Shown here one piece after another: positions 1 to 10,377 of a DNA stretch of 64,000 nt (position 1 is its first letter; each line of letters opens with the position of its first letter). Made by a program: the position numbers and the translations under genes. Origin of the DNA: Micromonospora chokoriensis (GTDB lineage: Bacteria > Actinomycetota > Actinomycetes > Mycobacteriales > Micromonosporaceae); contig NZ_LT607409.1 in the NCBI RefSeq assembly GCF_900091505.1, positions 496,001-560,000 of the forward strand. Direction: 5' to 3'. The notes beneath the pieces are model-generated. The model did no database searches. It had not been told where the DNA came from and worked only from the letters and a program-made list of their open reading frames with translations.

Positions 1-1
1 G

Positions 2-196
2 CCTGCGGTGCTCGACATGCTCTCCGCCGGCTCCAGTCTCGACGACCTGGACGAGGCGCTGCGGGCCACCGCCAACGGCGGCATCGGCGCTTTCATGGGT
101 CGGCGACGGCTGAAGAAGATCGGTGCGCAGACCGCGAGTTTGGGTTGGCGCACCATTGTCGGCAAGATCTCTGCGGTGGTGGACTGGCGCGACTGA
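2..196 (+). CDS. C-terminal fragment of an unrecognised protein
   Basis: The window opens inside this reading frame, so only the last 64 or so codons are present and the true start lies upstream. The GTG at position 8 is an internal codon, because the frame stays open to the window edge. The fragment is mostly helical in character. It has an acidic leucine-rich stretch, a basic patch (MGRRRLKK) and a C-terminus ending VVDWRD. I do not recognise the family and assign no function. It ends 63 bases before the next gene on the same strand. Confidence 0.5.
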   Translation, partial: PAVLDMLSAGSSLDDLDEALRATANGGIGAFMGRRRLKKIGAQTASLGWRTIVGKISAVVDWRD

Positions 197-259
197 CCCG
201 TACCGGGGAGCATCAGTTGCTGGCAGAGGAAAGACCTGTCCCGGGAGGAGGACGACGCC

Positions 260-2668
260 GTGGCGCTCGTGCGCGTTTACTGCGGTCTGGCCTCGGCGGA
301 TCCGGCTGACCGACCGGCCTCCGCCGGCTCGACGCTGACGTCCGCTGTGGTCGACGACGCAGGCCGTCTGCTGCATGTCAGCGAGATCAGCGACGACGCC
401 GCTGGCTACGCCCAGCTCGTCGCGCTGCTCGTGGAGCGGTCGGGCGGGCCGAGCGGAGCGGCCATCGCCGCCGACAGCGACGACCACACGGTCATCTCGC
501 TGTTGAGCGCGGCGGGTCGGCCTCTGGCGATCGCCGACGACGACTCGGTGGACGACTTCGCCGAGCGGTTCGCCGACGACGACTCCCTTGAGGAGATGCA
601 GTCACCTCCGGCCGAACGACGGGCCGTCGGCCTGGCCCGCGCGTTGCAGGCCGGCGCGCTCTCGGCGGTCACCCTGCCGGCGCCCCGGGATCTGGCCGGC
701 TACAAGCAGGTGCTCGCCGCGCACGCGGCGCTGGCCAGTGGTCGGCACTCGGCCGCCGTGGCGCTGCGCGAGGTCCTCCGCGAGCTCTACCCGGCGGCCC
801 TGCGGGCGTACCCGGACCCGGCCGAACCGGTCTCGCTGGCGGTGCTCGACGCGCTGCCCGAGCCGGGCATGCTCGGCGGCACCGTGGCCCGTGGTCGCGA
901 GGTGTCGGTCGCGGCCGACGCCATCGCCGCGCATCTTGCCGCCGACGGGGTCGCCGACGCCGACGAGATCAACGAGGCGGTCACCGCCCTGCGGGTCGCC
1001 ATCTCCGAGACACCCCGGCGCGCCGCGGTCAACCGGGCGCTCACCTCGGCGGTGGCCGAGACGGTCCGGCAGGCCGTCGCCTCCGTACGGGCCTGTGACG
1101 CGGGGTGTGAGGCCCTGGTCAGCGCTCTCGGGTCACGGGTCACCGCGCCTGCCCAGGCACCCGGCCGTCGGGCCGCCGCCCGCCGTGGCGAGTCGGTCGG
1201 CGAACTGGCCGGGATGACGACCACCGGTGCGGGGCTGCGCTCGGTGCGTCCCACCCCGCCCGCCGAGCCCGCACCGGCCGTCGGGCGCCGCAGTCGCCCC
1301 GAGCCGATCCCCGGCAACGCTCCGGTGGCGTCGCCCCGCCCACTCGGGCCGCCCCCGACGGCACCGGCTCCGGTCACGCCGCCGCCTGTCGCGCCCGCAC
1401 CGATGGCACCGGCCGCGATGGCCAAGCCTCCGGCGTCCACCCTCCCGCACCGCACCGCCGAGCCGGCGCCCAGCCGGATCGACGGCCCGACCAACCGACC
1501 GGTCTCCTCGCCGCCACCCCCGCCGCCGGGGATCACCCCGATCGCCCCCGCGCAGCGCGGCACGGTGCCTCCGGCCGAGGCCGGCGAGCCGTTCCGGCCG
1601 ACGCTGACCACCGCCGCCATCAACAGCGCGCGGGCCGAACGGCAGCGTACGGTCATCCCGCCCCGTCCGAAGACCAACGGCGAACGGTCGAGCCACCTGC
1701 AACGCCCGGTCGACGAGCCGCCCACGGGCGGGTTCAGCGCCACCGACCTCAGCATTCCAGTGCCGACCCCCCGGCCCGGCCAGGACGCCGCGCCCCCGGG
1801 ATCCCGGGCCAACTGGCCGTTGGTCAACAACCCGGAGGACCCGGCCGACAGCTCGCCGAACAACCCGGTGGCCTACCCGTACGGCGGCGGGCGCGGCATC
1901 GACGCCCCCACCGACCCGGGTCGGGCCGACGGTCGGGTCACGCCGCCCTGGTTGGCCGACGATCTGCCCCAGGAGCCGCCCATGCTGCGGCTGGTGGAGC
2001 CACCGCCGCTGGCCGACCGGGCGCTCCGGGAAGGGCTCAACCCGCCCACGGAGCCGCACCTGGAGACGCCGCCGCTGCGGCTGGTCGACCGGGAGCAGGC
2101 TGCTCGCGGTGGTCGAGCGGCTGCTCGCGCCGACCGTGCCGCCGAGCACCGGCCGCTGCCCTCGATGGAGCACCGACCGCCACCCATGGAGCACCGACCG
2201 CCGCCGGTCGAGCACCGGCCCCCGCCGGTCGCCGACGAGGGTGACGGCGACCTGCTGATCTTCGCGCAGGCCAAGTCGGCCTGGTTCGTCGGCCACGCCG
2301 ACGAGTCCGATCTGGACTGGTCGACCACTGCGGACACCGGCTGGCAGGCCGCAGAGCAGGCCGCCCGTCCCGCGGTGGGCGCCGAGACCAACGCCGGGCT
2401 GCCGAAGCGTGTGCCTCAGGCCAATCTGGTCCCGGGTTCGCCGCTGCGTGAGGAGCGGCCACTGCGGATAGTGCGCGATGCGGCAAGCCTGGCGGAGAAC
2501 ACCACCGGTTACTTCCGTGGCTGGCGTCGTGGCCAGGAGATCGGCGGTTTCGCGGTGGGTGGTCGGCCCGGTCGTGAGGCGGCCGGCGGTTGGGACTTCA
2601 GCCGTGATCACGGGGACCGTGACGACGACCGGGAGTACGAGTACCGCTCCGCCGGTTACCAGTCCTGA
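260..2668 (+). CDS. Degenerate IS110-transposase-like protein with a CvnA-type C-terminal tail
   Basis: The GTG start is preceded by a strong GGGAGGAGG at about 242-250. The protein is 802 residues. Residues 1-100 follow the layout of the IS110 DEDD (RuvC-like) domain: a VYCGL strand, then VVDDAGRLLHVSEI, then a segment ending SAAGRPLAIA. Residues about 130-210 match the IS110 middle region, including LRELYPAALRAYPD. The acidic residues expected for catalysis (GID/GDD, GIE, KSDAGDA) appear replaced, so transposase activity is unlikely. Residues about 340-620 are a proline-rich linker with EHRPPP repeats. The last 130 residues carry KSAWFV, then GLPKRVPQANLVPGSP at about 713, then a helix with YFRGWRRGQ. 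These motifs also occur in the CvnA sensor encoded convergently at 4374-7982. Many databases would label this protein a transposase. I infer a domesticated protein tied to the conservon. Confidence 0.75.
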   Translation: MALVRVYCGLASADPADRPASAGSTLTSAVVDDAGRLLHVSEISDDAAGYAQLVALLVERSGGPSGAAIAADSDDHTVISLLSAAGRPLAIADDDSVDDFAERFADDDSLEEMQSPPAERRAVGLARALQAGALSAVTLPAPRDLAGYKQVLAAHAALASGRHSAAVALREVLRELYPAALRAYPDPAEPVSLAVLDALPEPGMLGGTVARGREVSVAADAIAAHLAADGVADADEINEAVTALRVAISETPRRAAVNRALTSAVAETVRQAVASVRACDAGCEALVSALGSRVTAPAQAPGRRAAARRGESVGELAGMTTTGAGLRSVRPTPPAEPAPAVGRRSRPEPIPGNAPVASPRPLGPPPTAPAPVTPPPVAPAPMAPAAMAKPPASTLPHRTAEPAPSRIDGPTNRPVSSPPPPPPGITPIAPAQRGTVPPAEAGEPFRPTLTTAAINSARAERQRTVIPPRPKTNGERSSHLQRPVDEPPTGGFSATDLSIPVPTPRPGQDAAPPGSRANWPLVNNPEDPADSSPNNPVAYPYGGGRGIDAPTDPGRADGRVTPPWLADDLPQEPPMLRLVEPPPLADRALREGLNPPTEPHLETPPLRLVDREQAARGGRAAARADRAAEHRPLPSMEHRPPPMEHRPPPVEHRPPPVADEGDGDLLIFAQAKSAWFVGHADESDLDWSTTADTGWQAAEQAARPAVGAETNAGLPKRVPQANLVPGSPLREERPLRIVRDAASLAENTTGYFRGWRRGQEIGGFAVGGRPGREAAGGWDFSRDHGDRDDDREYEYRSAGYQS

Positions 2669-2682
2669 CCCTCTCTGCACAC

Positions 2683-2718
2683 GACAGCGCCCCCGGTCAG
2701 CCGACCGGGGGCGCTGTC
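2683..2718. terminator. Bidirectional hairpin terminator
   Basis: A perfect 16-bp stem (GACAGCGCCCCCGGTC and its complement) closes on the four-base loop AGCC. It lies just after the stop of the upstream plus-strand gene, and the cvn operon runs towards it from the other side. There is no T-run, as is common in GC-rich actinobacteria. The rest of the gap up to 2900 shows nothing recognisable. Confidence 0.75.
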
Positions 2719-2900
2719 GCATGTGTGGTGGGGGGTAGGAGGCCGGGACGCGACGACGCCGCCTCCTGAGGAGCCCGCAGAGCTACCGGCCACAGGGTGC
2801 GGGGGCCGACAGCTCCACGGCTCTCTGGAAGCGGCGTGGGGCGCGCAGGGTGCCGCGCCCGGTGGGGGCCGAAGCCACCACCGGGCGTGCTGCGTCCCGA

Positions 2901-3515
2901 TCAGGCCGGGGCGACGGCGCGCGTACGGCGCATGGTGAGCACGTACTCGACCAGCGAGATCAGCACGTGCTTCGTCGACTCCCGGTTACGGGCGTCGCAG
3001 GCCACCACCGGAACGTCACTGGAGATCGCCAAGGCGTCCCGAACGTCCTGCGGGTCGTGGTACTGCATCCCGTCGAAGCAGTTGATCGCCACCAGGTACG
3101 GCAGGCGTCGGTGCTCGAAGAAGTCGATCGCCGCGAAGCAGTCGGCCAGCCGGCGGGTATCCACCAGCACGACCGCGCCGATCGCGCCCCGAACCAGTTC
3201 GTCCCACATGAACCAGAATCGGGTCTGACCCGGCGTACCGAAGAGGTACAGGATCAGGTCACGGTCGATCGAGATCCGGCCGAAGTCCATGGCCACCGTG
3301 GTCGTCGACTTGCCCGGCACCTGCCGGGTGTCGTCGACGCCCACGCCGGCCGAGGTCATGATGGCCTCGGTGGTCAGCGGCGTGATCTCCGAGACCGAGC
3401 CGACCAGCGTCGTCTTACCGACGCCGAATCCACCGGCGATAACGATCTTCGCCGACGTCACGCGGCCGCCCGGGTTCGGCGGGCGGTGCGACATGTCAGA
3501 GCCTGCGAAGTCCAC
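2901..3515 (-). CDS. cvnD: Conservon small GTPase-like ATP/GTP-binding protein (CvnD)
   Basis: This is the Ras/Rab-like GTPase of a conservon, thought to receive the signal from the CvnA membrane sensor. It shows a P-loop GGFGVGKTT, a switch region with TTTTVAMDFG, the G3-like LFGTPGQ, then NCFDG and a CDAR motif in the G4 and G5 positions. At about 204 residues it has the usual family length. The GTG start giving MDFAGSD overlaps cvnC by 20 bases and matches the MDF/MDY start I recall for family members. An ATG at 3494, one base past the cvnC stop, is the alternative. It is the last gene of cvnABCD and is probably translationally coupled to cvnC. Confidence 0.93.
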   Translation of the reverse strand: MDFAGSDMSHRPPNPGGRVTSAKIVIAGGFGVGKTTLVGSVSEITPLTTEAIMTSAGVGVDDTRQVPGKSTTTVAMDFGRISIDRDLILYLFGTPGQTRFWFMWDELVRGAIGAVVLVDTRRLADCFAAIDFFEHRRLPYLVAINCFDGMQYHDPQDVRDALAISSDVPVVACDARNRESTKHVLISLVEYVLTMRRTRAVAPA

Positions 3516-3873
3516 TCAGCACCCTCTCCAGCAGTTCAGTGCCCACCGCGTCGTCGGAGTCGTCCAGGATGGTCGGCTCGTGGACCGCGACCAGGCCGTC
3601 CGTCGCCATGTCGGCGATGAGCACCCGGGCCACACCGAGCGGGAGCTGCATCCGCGCCGCGATCTCCGCGAGCGACTGCACGCGTCCGTCACACAGCGCG
3701 GCGATGTACTGGTGTTCGCGGCCCTGGCCGCCGTTGCCATTGGCAGCGGCCCGACCGCGCACCGTCGTCTCGACGAGCGCCTCAAGCGCGATGTCGAGCC
3801 GGGGACGGGTACGACCACGGGTCACGGCGTATGGACGGACCAACGCTCCGGTCGGTTCGTCACGATCGGCCAT
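3496..3873 (-). CDS. cvnC: Conservon DUF742 protein (CvnC)
   Basis: This small DUF742 protein has a winged-helix-like fold and is the third component of actinobacterial conservons. Its N-terminal region reads LVRPYAVTRGRTRP, typical of the family. It is followed by a helix-turn-helix-like segment with LAEIAARMQLPLGVARVLIADM and a C-terminal LERVLSGLRRL. The ATG at 3873 is preferred because GGAGG sits 11 bases upstream. A GTG at 3885 lies directly against that GGAGG and would be too close. An 87-base gap separates it from cvnB. Its stop lies inside the start of cvnD. Confidence 0.93.
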   Translation of the reverse strand: MADRDEPTGALVRPYAVTRGRTRPRLDIALEALVETTVRGRAAANGNGGQGREHQYIAALCDGRVQSLAEIAARMQLPLGVARVLIADMATDGLVAVHEPTILDDSDDAVGTELLERVLSGLRRL

Positions 3874-3972
3874 CTCGCCGCTCACCTCCTTCGCACCCGT
3901 TACCGGCTCCCACCGGTGAAACCCGTCGTTGTTGTCGTTGCAGTTGTGCCGACCTCATCGATCGGCGAGGCG

Positions 3973-4377
3973 TCAACCCAGCATTCCCGCAGCCGCACGC
4001 GGCTGCGGGGTCAGCGCGTCACCGACCCGGTCGACCAGCAGCGCCATCTCGTAGCCGACCTGGCCCACGTCGGAGCTGCGAGCAGCCAGCACGGCGAAGG
4101 ACGAGCCATCCGAGATGGACATCAGGAACAGGAAGCCATTGTCCATCTCCACGACGGTCTGCAACACCGCGCCTCCCTCGAAGCAGCGCGCTGCCCCCTG
4201 GGTCAGGCTGACCAGACCCGACGAGATCGCGGCGAGCTGGTCGGCCCGGTCGCGCGGCAGGTCCCGTGACGACGCCAGGAGTAGGCCGTCGGCCGAGACG
4301 GCGACCGCATGCGCGACACCGGGCACCCGGTCGGCGAAGTTGGCCAGAAGCCAACCAAGATCCTGAGTAGTTGTCAT
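3973..4377 (-). CDS. cvnB: Roadblock/LC7 domain protein (CvnB)
   Basis: This 134-residue roadblock/LC7 protein is the second conservon component. Such proteins bind or regulate the partner GTPase CvnD. The opening [19 protein letters not shown] and the central [12 protein letters not shown] are family hallmarks, followed by [19 protein letters not shown] and a closing helix. An AAGGAG lies 9 bases before the ATG. The start codon overlaps the cvnA stop in an ATGA arrangement, which indicates translational coupling to the sensor gene. Confidence 0.95.
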   Translation of the reverse strand: MTTTQDLGWLLANFADRVPGVAHAVAVSADGLLLASSRDLPRDRADQLAAISSGLVSLTQGAARCFEGGAVLQTVVEMDNGFLFLMSISDGSSFAVLAARSSDVGQVGYEMALLVDRVGDALTPQPRAAAGMLG

Positions 4378-7300
4378 CCTTCTTGCTCCTTCTGCCCGCT
4401 CCCGGCCACCGGGCCTGAGCCAGACTGCGAGGATTGCCCACCCGAAGTCGCCTCCGGGTTGGTCGGGTTGTCCGAGGTGCTACGCCCTCGCTGCACGCCC
4501 CGGTGGTAGGCGGAGAGCAGGCCACGGACCGCCTCCGGGGAGCGCCGCTGGACCGAGGTGGTGGGCTTCTCCACGGCACCCGGCACCAACTGCGCCATCG
4601 GCTTGCGCTTCGGCAGACCGGTCGTGGTCGTCTCGCTCACCGGCACCGCGTCGGCCGCCGCCGAGGCAGCACGCCAGCCGTCGTCGGCCGCGGTCTGCCA
4701 GCCGTTGGTCTGCGGCTGGGGCCGGCGGTTCGGCAGGCTCTCAGCGAGGCTGGGGCGACCGCCCTCGCCCGCTGTGGAGCCGTTGTCCCGCGGCGCTCCT
4801 CCGGCCGTCGGAGTGTCTGCCATCGGTGTGTTACCTGTCGTCCCGGGTGGTGTCTTGTGGACTGCCGGACCGGTGGCCTCGACCGTGGCGAACTGCTGGG
4901 TCGCGTTGTCGCCGTTCGTCGCCGGTCGGGCACCGGCGGCGCCCTCCTCCGGACCCGGGCGGCGGGTACGGAACCAGGCCGACTCGAGCTCCCGGAAGAT
5001 CGGCAACTCCATCGTCTCGTCCGCGTACCGCTGGCGGTTCTGCGCCTGCGGTTGCTGCGGAGCCGATCGGCTCTGTGCAGCCGGGGCGGGGGCCGGGGCC
5101 GGAGGCTGGGCCGGAGCCGAGGGCTGGGCGGCTGCGGCGGAGGGCTGTTCGCCGGGTCGCGGCACGCGCGGCAGCTCGGTGGTCATGTCCAGAGCGGCGG
5201 CGAGCCGCTCGGGCACCGGCGGGGTCGCGGCGTCCCGGTCGCCGTTCGGCACCGGCGGCCAGGCCGGCGGCGCCGGAGCACCGGCGGCCGGCGCGGGCGG
5301 GGCAGACCGGGGCGTGAACCCGCTGAACGACTGACCGGAGGCCGGCGGCGCCGAGTACGGCTGACCCGAGTACGGCTGACCGGACGCCGGCGATGCCGAC
5401 ACGGGCGAGGCGGACACCGGCGGGCCGGCGTACGGCTGGCCCGAGGCCGGGGCCGCGGACACCGGCTGACCGGTGTACGGAGCTCCCGAGTAGGGCTGGC
5501 CGGAGTAGGGCTGGCCGGAGGCCGGCGAGGCGGAGACCGGCGCGCCGGAGTACGGCTGGGCGGAGACCGGGGGCGCCGAGTACGGCTGCGTCTCGGGGCT
5601 GCTCGGCAGCTGTCGAGGAATGGACGGCTGCTGGCCGGTGCTCGGCCCGTCGTCACCGGCGCGACGCTGCGGCAGCGGGTCGATCCCCTGGCCGTTGGCG
5701 GGTCGCGGGGTGAACCCGTCCCCACCGTTGACGCCGTTCGCGCCGGCGGCGCCGGTCAGGTCGGACCAGGCGGGCATCGAGCGGTAGCCGCCGGCGTTGG
5801 CCGGGGTGCCGGATCCGTTGCGCGACGCGGGCTCGAACGGACGACCGCCGAGGGTGACCTGGTTGCCGGACTCGCTCGGACGGGGGCCGTTGCCTAAGGC
5901 CGGCAGCGCGCCGAAGGCCGGGGCGGGCCCGTTCTGCTGGGGGCTGCCGGTCGCGGGGAGAGCCGGGGGCTGCTGCACCCGACCGGAGAGCGCCCGGGGC
6001 ACCAGCACCGAGGTGGGCAGGGTGACGTCCGCCACGGTGCCACGGTCGGAGCCGGGGCGCAGCTCGACCCGGACGCCGTGCCGGGAGGCCAGCCGGGCGA
6101 CCACGACCAGGCCCATCATCCGGGAGACGGCCACGTCCACCTGCGGCGGCGTCGCGAGCCGCTCGTTGAGGTCCTGCAGCTGGTCGGCGCTGATGCCGAT
6201 GCCGCGGTCCTCGACGTAGAGCGAGGCGCGGTCGCCGACCCGGCGGGCCTCGACCATCACCTGCGAGTCGGGCGGGGAGAACGCGGTGGCGTTGTCGAAC
6301 AGCTCGGCGACGAGGTGCACCAGGTCGTTGACCGCGTGCGCGGCGACCTCGATGTCCCGGTCGATGACGCCGAACTCGATCCGGGTGTAGTGCTCGACCT
6401 CGGACTGCGCGGCGCGCAGCACGTCGATGAGCGCGGCCGGCTCCCGCTGCACGCGGGTGGAGTCGGCACCGGCGAGCACCAGCAGGTTCTCGTCGTTGCG
6501 GCGCATCCGGGTGGCCAGGTGGTCGAGCTGGAACAGCTCGGCCAGGCGGTCCGGGTCCTCCTCGCCGCGCTCCAGCCGGTCGAGATGCCCGATGAGGCGG
6601 TCGACCAGGATCTGTGAACGGCGGGCCAGGTTGACGAACATGGTGGCGACGGAGGCGCGCAGGGCCGCCTGCTCGGCGGCCGTGCGGACGGCTTCCAGGT
6701 GGACGGCGTTGAACGCCTCGGTCACCTGGCCGAACTCGTCACGGCTGCGGACCGGCAGCGGCTCGGCGATCTGGTTCGCCAACTGCACCGGGGTGAGCTG
6801 CCCGACGACCTGCGGGTCACGCAGTCGGGCAACCGCCTGCGGTAGGCCGTACTGGGCGACAGAGAGGGCGCCCTGCCGCAGCTCGCGGAGCGAACGGGCC
6901 ATGGACCGGGCGACCAGGTACGCGAAGAGGATGGCCAGCAGCAGCATGCTGAGCAGCAGGCCGGTCTCCAGGAAGACCTGGCGCTGAACGTCCGTGCGGA
7001 GGGCGTCGGCTTCCTTGACCACTTCGCTGTCGAGCTTCGTCTCGACGGTGCGGATCAGCTTCGCGTTGGCCGTCATGGCCGCTTCCCACTGGTCCGGGCC
7101 GAACGGTGCGCCGCGCATGTCGCCGGTGGTGTTGCCGTCGATCCAGCCGGTGTAGTTCTGTGCCTGCCGACGGTCGCCGCCCGCGACGGTCTGGTCGTGG
7201 AACTTCGCGTCGTCCGGGGTGGCGACGGCCTTGAAGCTCTGCAGCGCCTGTTGCTGGCCGGTGCCACTGGCGATGTAGTCGGTGCGCAGCGCCGGCGTCA

Positions 7301-7982
7301 GGCGCTTTCCGCCCTTGACGCCCAGCGCGCGGTGCACCACGACCCGGCGTACGGCGAGGAACTCCTTCTCCCGGGCGACCGCCGCGGCGGCGCGCATCCG
7401 GTCGCTCAGGTCGTTGTCACCGGCGAGCTGCGTGGCCGAGTCACGGATGGCGAGCAGGTCACTGATCAGGCCCTCGTACGCCTGCACGGTCTCGGTGAGC
7501 GCGAGCTTGCCGTTGAAGACCTGGCTGCGGACGCCCGAGAGGTCCTGCAGGTTCTGGTCGATGCCGTCGAGCAGAGCGTCCAGGCTGCTCGGCAGGTCCT
7601 CGATGTCGGCCCGCTGCTGCCGGTAGGGGATCGCGTCCTGGTCCACCCGGGAGTTCACCCGGTTGTAGGCCTCCTGGTACTGGGCCGTCGGCTGCGTCCC
7701 GTCCGCGCCCAGCAACAGCACGGCGGCGGTGCGCTCGTCCTGCAGACTGTCGACCAGGTCACCTGAATAGCTCGACAGATTCGCCAGGTCGCCGGCCCGG
7801 TTGGCATTGTTGAGCGTCTCCACGTGGTCGACCAGACCACTGGTGCCCACCACGACCGTGGCGATGGTCGGCACGATCATGATTAGACCGAGCTTGGACC
7901 AGATCGGCATGTCCCCGAGCCGGCTGGCCGGCTGGCGCAGCCGCGACAGGAGGGAGCCCGCCATCTTTGGCCGTTTGCTCAC
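4374..7982 (-). CDS. cvnA: Conservon sensor histidine kinase-like protein with NIT domain (CvnA)
   Basis: This 1202-residue membrane sensor heads the conservon. It has a first membrane helix at about residues 31-50. A nitrate/nitrite-sensing (NIT) type extracellular domain follows at about 55-335, recognisable from [14 protein letters not shown] second helix lies at 338-358, with a HAMP-like region to about 430. A GHKL ATPase domain spans about 530-660, with N-box [14 protein letters not shown]1 EDRGIGIS and G2 [16 protein letters not shown] see no clear phospho-acceptor histidine box, as is usual in CvnA. Residues 690-1000 are low-complexity with QPYSG and PVSASPAS repeats. The tail has ESAWFR and [16 protein letters not shown] (about 1122). 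The GTG start is supported by an AGGGCGG upstream. The promoter should lie in the divergent gap to 8175. Confidence 0.93.
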   Translation of the reverse strand: MSKRPKMAGSLLSRLRQPASRLGDMPIWSKLGLIMIVPTIATVVVGTSGLVDHVETLNNANRAGDLANLSSYSGDLVDSLQDERTAAVLLLGADGTQPTAQYQEAYNRVNSRVDQDAIPYRQQRADIEDLPSSLDALLDGIDQNLQDLSGVRSQVFNGKLALTETVQAYEGLISDLLAIRDSATQLAGDNDLSDRMRAAAAVAREKEFLAVRRVVVHRALGVKGGKRLTPALRTDYIASGTGQQQALQSFKAVATPDDAKFHDQTVAGGDRRQAQNYTGWIDGNTTGDMRGAPFGPDQWEAAMTANAKLIRTVETKLDSEVVKEADALRTDVQRQVFLETGLLLSMLLLAILFAYLVARSMARSLRELRQGALSVAQYGLPQAVARLRDPQVVGQLTPVQLANQIAEPLPVRSRDEFGQVTEAFNAVHLEAVRTAAEQAALRASVATMFVNLARRSQILVDRLIGHLDRLERGEEDPDRLAELFQLDHLATRMRRNDENLLVLAGADSTRVQREPAALIDVLRAAQSEVEHYTRIEFGVIDRDIEVAAHAVNDLVHLVAELFDNATAFSPPDSQVMVEARRVGDRASLYVEDRGIGISADQLQDLNERLATPPQVDVAVSRMMGLVVVARLASRHGVRVELRPGSDRGTVADVTLPTSVLVPRALSGRVQQPPALPATGSPQQNGPAPAFGALPALGNGPRPSESGNQVTLGGRPFEPASRNGSGTPANAGGYRSMPAWSDLTGAAGANGVNGGDGFTPRPANGQGIDPLPQRRAGDDGPSTGQQPSIPRQLPSSPETQPYSAPPVSAQPYSGAPVSASPASGQPYSGQPYSGAPYTGQPVSAAPASGQPYAGPPVSASPVSASPASGQPYSGQPYSAPPASGQSFSGFTPRSAPPAPAAGAPAPPAWPPVPNGDRDAATPPVPERLAAALDMTTELPRVPRPGEQPSAAAAQPSAPAQPPAPAPAPAAQSRSAPQQPQAQNRQRYADETMELPIFRELESAWFRTRRPGPEEGAAGARPATNGDNATQQFATVEATGPAVHKTPPGTTGNTPMADTPTAGGAPRDNGSTAGEGGRPSLAESLPNRRPQPQTNGWQTAADDGWRAASAAADAVPVSETTTTGLPKRKPMAQLVPGAVEKPTTSVQRRSPEAVRGLLSAYHRGVQRGRSTSDNPTNPEATSGGQSSQSGSGPVAGSGQKEQEG

Positions 7983-8175
7983 AACACCGCCCTCGCGATT
8001 ACAGCTTCAACGCGTTGCCCCGGGCAACGCCCAGCGACCGACCCGGCGGGTCGGACCCCCGAGATTCCATCACGCCGGTCGGCAAGAAGAAAGCCCAGGT
8101 TGTCCCCGACCGAAGGTGTGATGAGATGTTGATGCGATTTGATAGCAGTCCGTCTGGTCGGAGTAACTGAAGGTA

Positions 8176-8778
8176 ATGGAACATCCGCACCGCGTTGTCC
8201 TGCTCGCCGGCCCTTCGGGCTCCGGAAAGTCGTACATTGCGCAGCAAACCGGGTTACCGGTGCTCTGCCTGGACGACTTCTACAAAGACGGCGATGACCC
8301 TACGTTGCCGCGACGAAACGGCCAGGTGGATTGGGAATCCCCTCAGTCCTGGGACGCCTCGACAGCGGTGGAAATCATTGCCCAACTTGCCCGTGAAGGC
8401 CGAGCCGATGTGCCGGTTTATGCGATCGGTGCGGACCGGCGGGTAGCCACCCGGCCATTCCATGTCGACGGATCGCCACTTTTCGTGGCCGAAGGGATCT
8501 TCGCCGCCGAGATCGTCGAGGAGTGCCGCCGCCGTGGCCTGCTGGCCGGGGCGTACGCGCTGCGTCGACCGCGCGGCGCGACCTTCCTCCGCCGGCTGGC
8601 CCGTGACCTGTCCGAGCAGCGCAAGGCTCCCCGGGTGCTGGTCCGGCGGGGCGTGGCGCTGCTCCGGGCCGAGCCCGCGGTCCTGCGGCGGCAGACCGGG
8701 CTGGGCGCGGAGGCGGCCCGCGCCCGCGAGGTGCTGCGCCGGGTGGCCGGCCTGCTCGCCGGCCACCCGCACGGCTGA
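8176..8778 (+). CDS. Uridine kinase-like P-loop kinase
   Basis: A 200-residue P-loop kinase of the uridine kinase/phosphoribulokinase type. The N-terminus has strand LLAGPSGSGKS (Walker A), then CLDDFYKDGDDPTLP, which resembles the Asp-containing substrate-binding motif of uridine kinases. VDWESPQSWD and LFVAEGIFAAEI follow. The C-terminal third is arginine-rich. It lacks the longer C-terminal lid of full Udk proteins, so the true substrate is uncertain. It runs divergently from cvnA and ends tail-to-tail with adenosine deaminase, five bases apart. The nearby nucleoside genes make a nucleoside substrate plausible, by inference. Confidence 0.8.
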   Translation: MEHPHRVVLLAGPSGSGKSYIAQQTGLPVLCLDDFYKDGDDPTLPRRNGQVDWESPQSWDASTAVEIIAQLAREGRADVPVYAIGADRRVATRPFHVDGSPLFVAEGIFAAEIVEECRRRGLLAGAYALRRPRGATFLRRLARDLSEQRKAPRVLVRRGVALLRAEPAVLRRQTGLGAEAARAREVLRRVAGLLAGHPHG

Positions 8779-8783
8779 GGTGG

Positions 8784-9857
8784 TCAGGCCAGCAGCTTGG
8801 CGTACGCCGGCTTGATCACCTCATCGATGATCCGGAGCCGCTCGTCGAACGGGATGAAGGCGCTCTTCATCGCGTTGATGGTGAACCACTGCAACTCCTT
8901 CCAGCCGTAGCCGAAGGTGTCCACCAGCAGCGACATCTCCCGCGACATGCAGGTGCCGCTCATCAGCCGGTTGTCGGTGTTGACCGTCACCCGGAAGCGC
9001 AGGTCCCGCAGCAGGCCGATCGGGTGGTCCGCGATGGAGGACACCGCACCGGTCTGCACGTTCGAGGAGGGGCACAGCTCCAGGGGAATCCGCTTGTCCC
9101 GGACGTACGCGGCCAGCCGACCGAGCGCGCCGTCGGGGGCGATGTCGTCGACGATCCGTACCCCGTGGCCGAGCCGGTCCGCTCCGCACCACTGGATCGC
9201 CTGCCAGATGGACGGCAACCCGAACGCCTCGCCGGCGTGGATGGTGAAGTGGAAGTTCTCCCGCTGGAGGTACTCGAAGGCGTCCAGGTGCCGGGTGGGC
9301 GGGAAACCCGCCTCGGCGCCGGCGATGTCGAAGCCGACCACCCCGGCGTCCCGGTGCCGCACGGCCAGCTCGGCGATCTCCTGGGATCGGGCGGCGTGCC
9401 GCATCGCGGTGAGCAGGGTGCCCACCCGGATGGTCAGGCCCGCCTCGACCGCCTGGGCGGCGCCCTCGGCGAACCCGGCCAGCACCGCCTCGACCACCTC
9501 GTCCAGGCTGAGGTCCTGTTCCAGGTGCTGCTCCGGGGCGAAGCGCACCTCGGCGTAGACCACTCCGTCGGCCGCCAGGTCGAGGGCGCACTCGCGGGCG
9601 ACCCGCCGCAGCGCCGGTGCGGTCTGCATGACCGCGACGGTGTGCGCGAACGTCTCGAGGTAGCGCTCCAGGGAACCGGAGTCGGCCGCCTCCGCGAACC
9701 AGCGCCCCAGCGCCTCGGGATCGGTGGCGGGCAGCTCGTGGCCCACCTCGGCGGCCAGGTCGACGATTGTCGCCGGCCGCAGCCCGCCGTCGAGGTGGTC
9801 GTGCAGCAGCGCCTTCGGGACCTTGACGATGTCCTCGTACCGGATTGTTGCGACCAT
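8784..9857 (-). CDS. add: Adenosine deaminase
   Basis: Adenosine deaminase converts adenosine or deoxyadenosine to inosine or deoxyinosine and ammonia in purine salvage. The 357-residue protein has the metal-binding HDHLDGG near residue 19 (the HxH motif), HAGEAFG for the next histidine with the catalytic glutamate region, LGHGVRI, and the SSN and TDN motifs near the C-terminus. The length is normal for the family. It sits close to cytidine deaminase, thymidine phosphorylase and a BmpA-type importer, forming a salvage neighbourhood, though its operon is separate. Confidence 0.96.
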   Translation of the reverse strand: MVATIRYEDIVKVPKALLHDHLDGGLRPATIVDLAAEVGHELPATDPEALGRWFAEAADSGSLERYLETFAHTVAVMQTAPALRRVARECALDLAADGVVYAEVRFAPEQHLEQDLSLDEVVEAVLAGFAEGAAQAVEAGLTIRVGTLLTAMRHAARSQEIAELAVRHRDAGVVGFDIAGAEAGFPPTRHLDAFEYLQRENFHFTIHAGEAFGLPSIWQAIQWCGADRLGHGVRIVDDIAPDGALGRLAAYVRDKRIPLELCPSSNVQTGAVSSIADHPIGLLRDLRFRVTVNTDNRLMSGTCMSREMSLLVDTFGYGWKELQWFTINAMKSAFIPFDERLRIIDEVIKPAYAKLLA

Positions 9858-9902
9858 GCTCAGACCCTAGTCAGCCGGCTTGCGCCCAGCCGAGCAGGCC
9901 GC

Positions 9903-10371
<469 letters not shown>

Positions 10372-10377
10372 GGCGGC

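Noticed and set aside
260..2668. An active IS110 insertion sequence
   Set aside because: No terminal sequences or second copy are visible, the catalytic acidic residues are missing, and the protein has an extra conservon-type tail.
1133..2722. A 529-codon open frame antisense to the IS110-like gene
   Set aside because: It is arginine- and glycine-rich shadow coding, typical of the antisense frame of a GC-rich gene. It has no family motif and overlaps a better-supported gene.
4434..5897. Long open frame on the plus strand opposite cvnA
   Set aside because: Its composition (Arg and Gly repeats) mirrors the Pro/Ser/Tyr repeats of CvnA. There is no domain or ribosome site.
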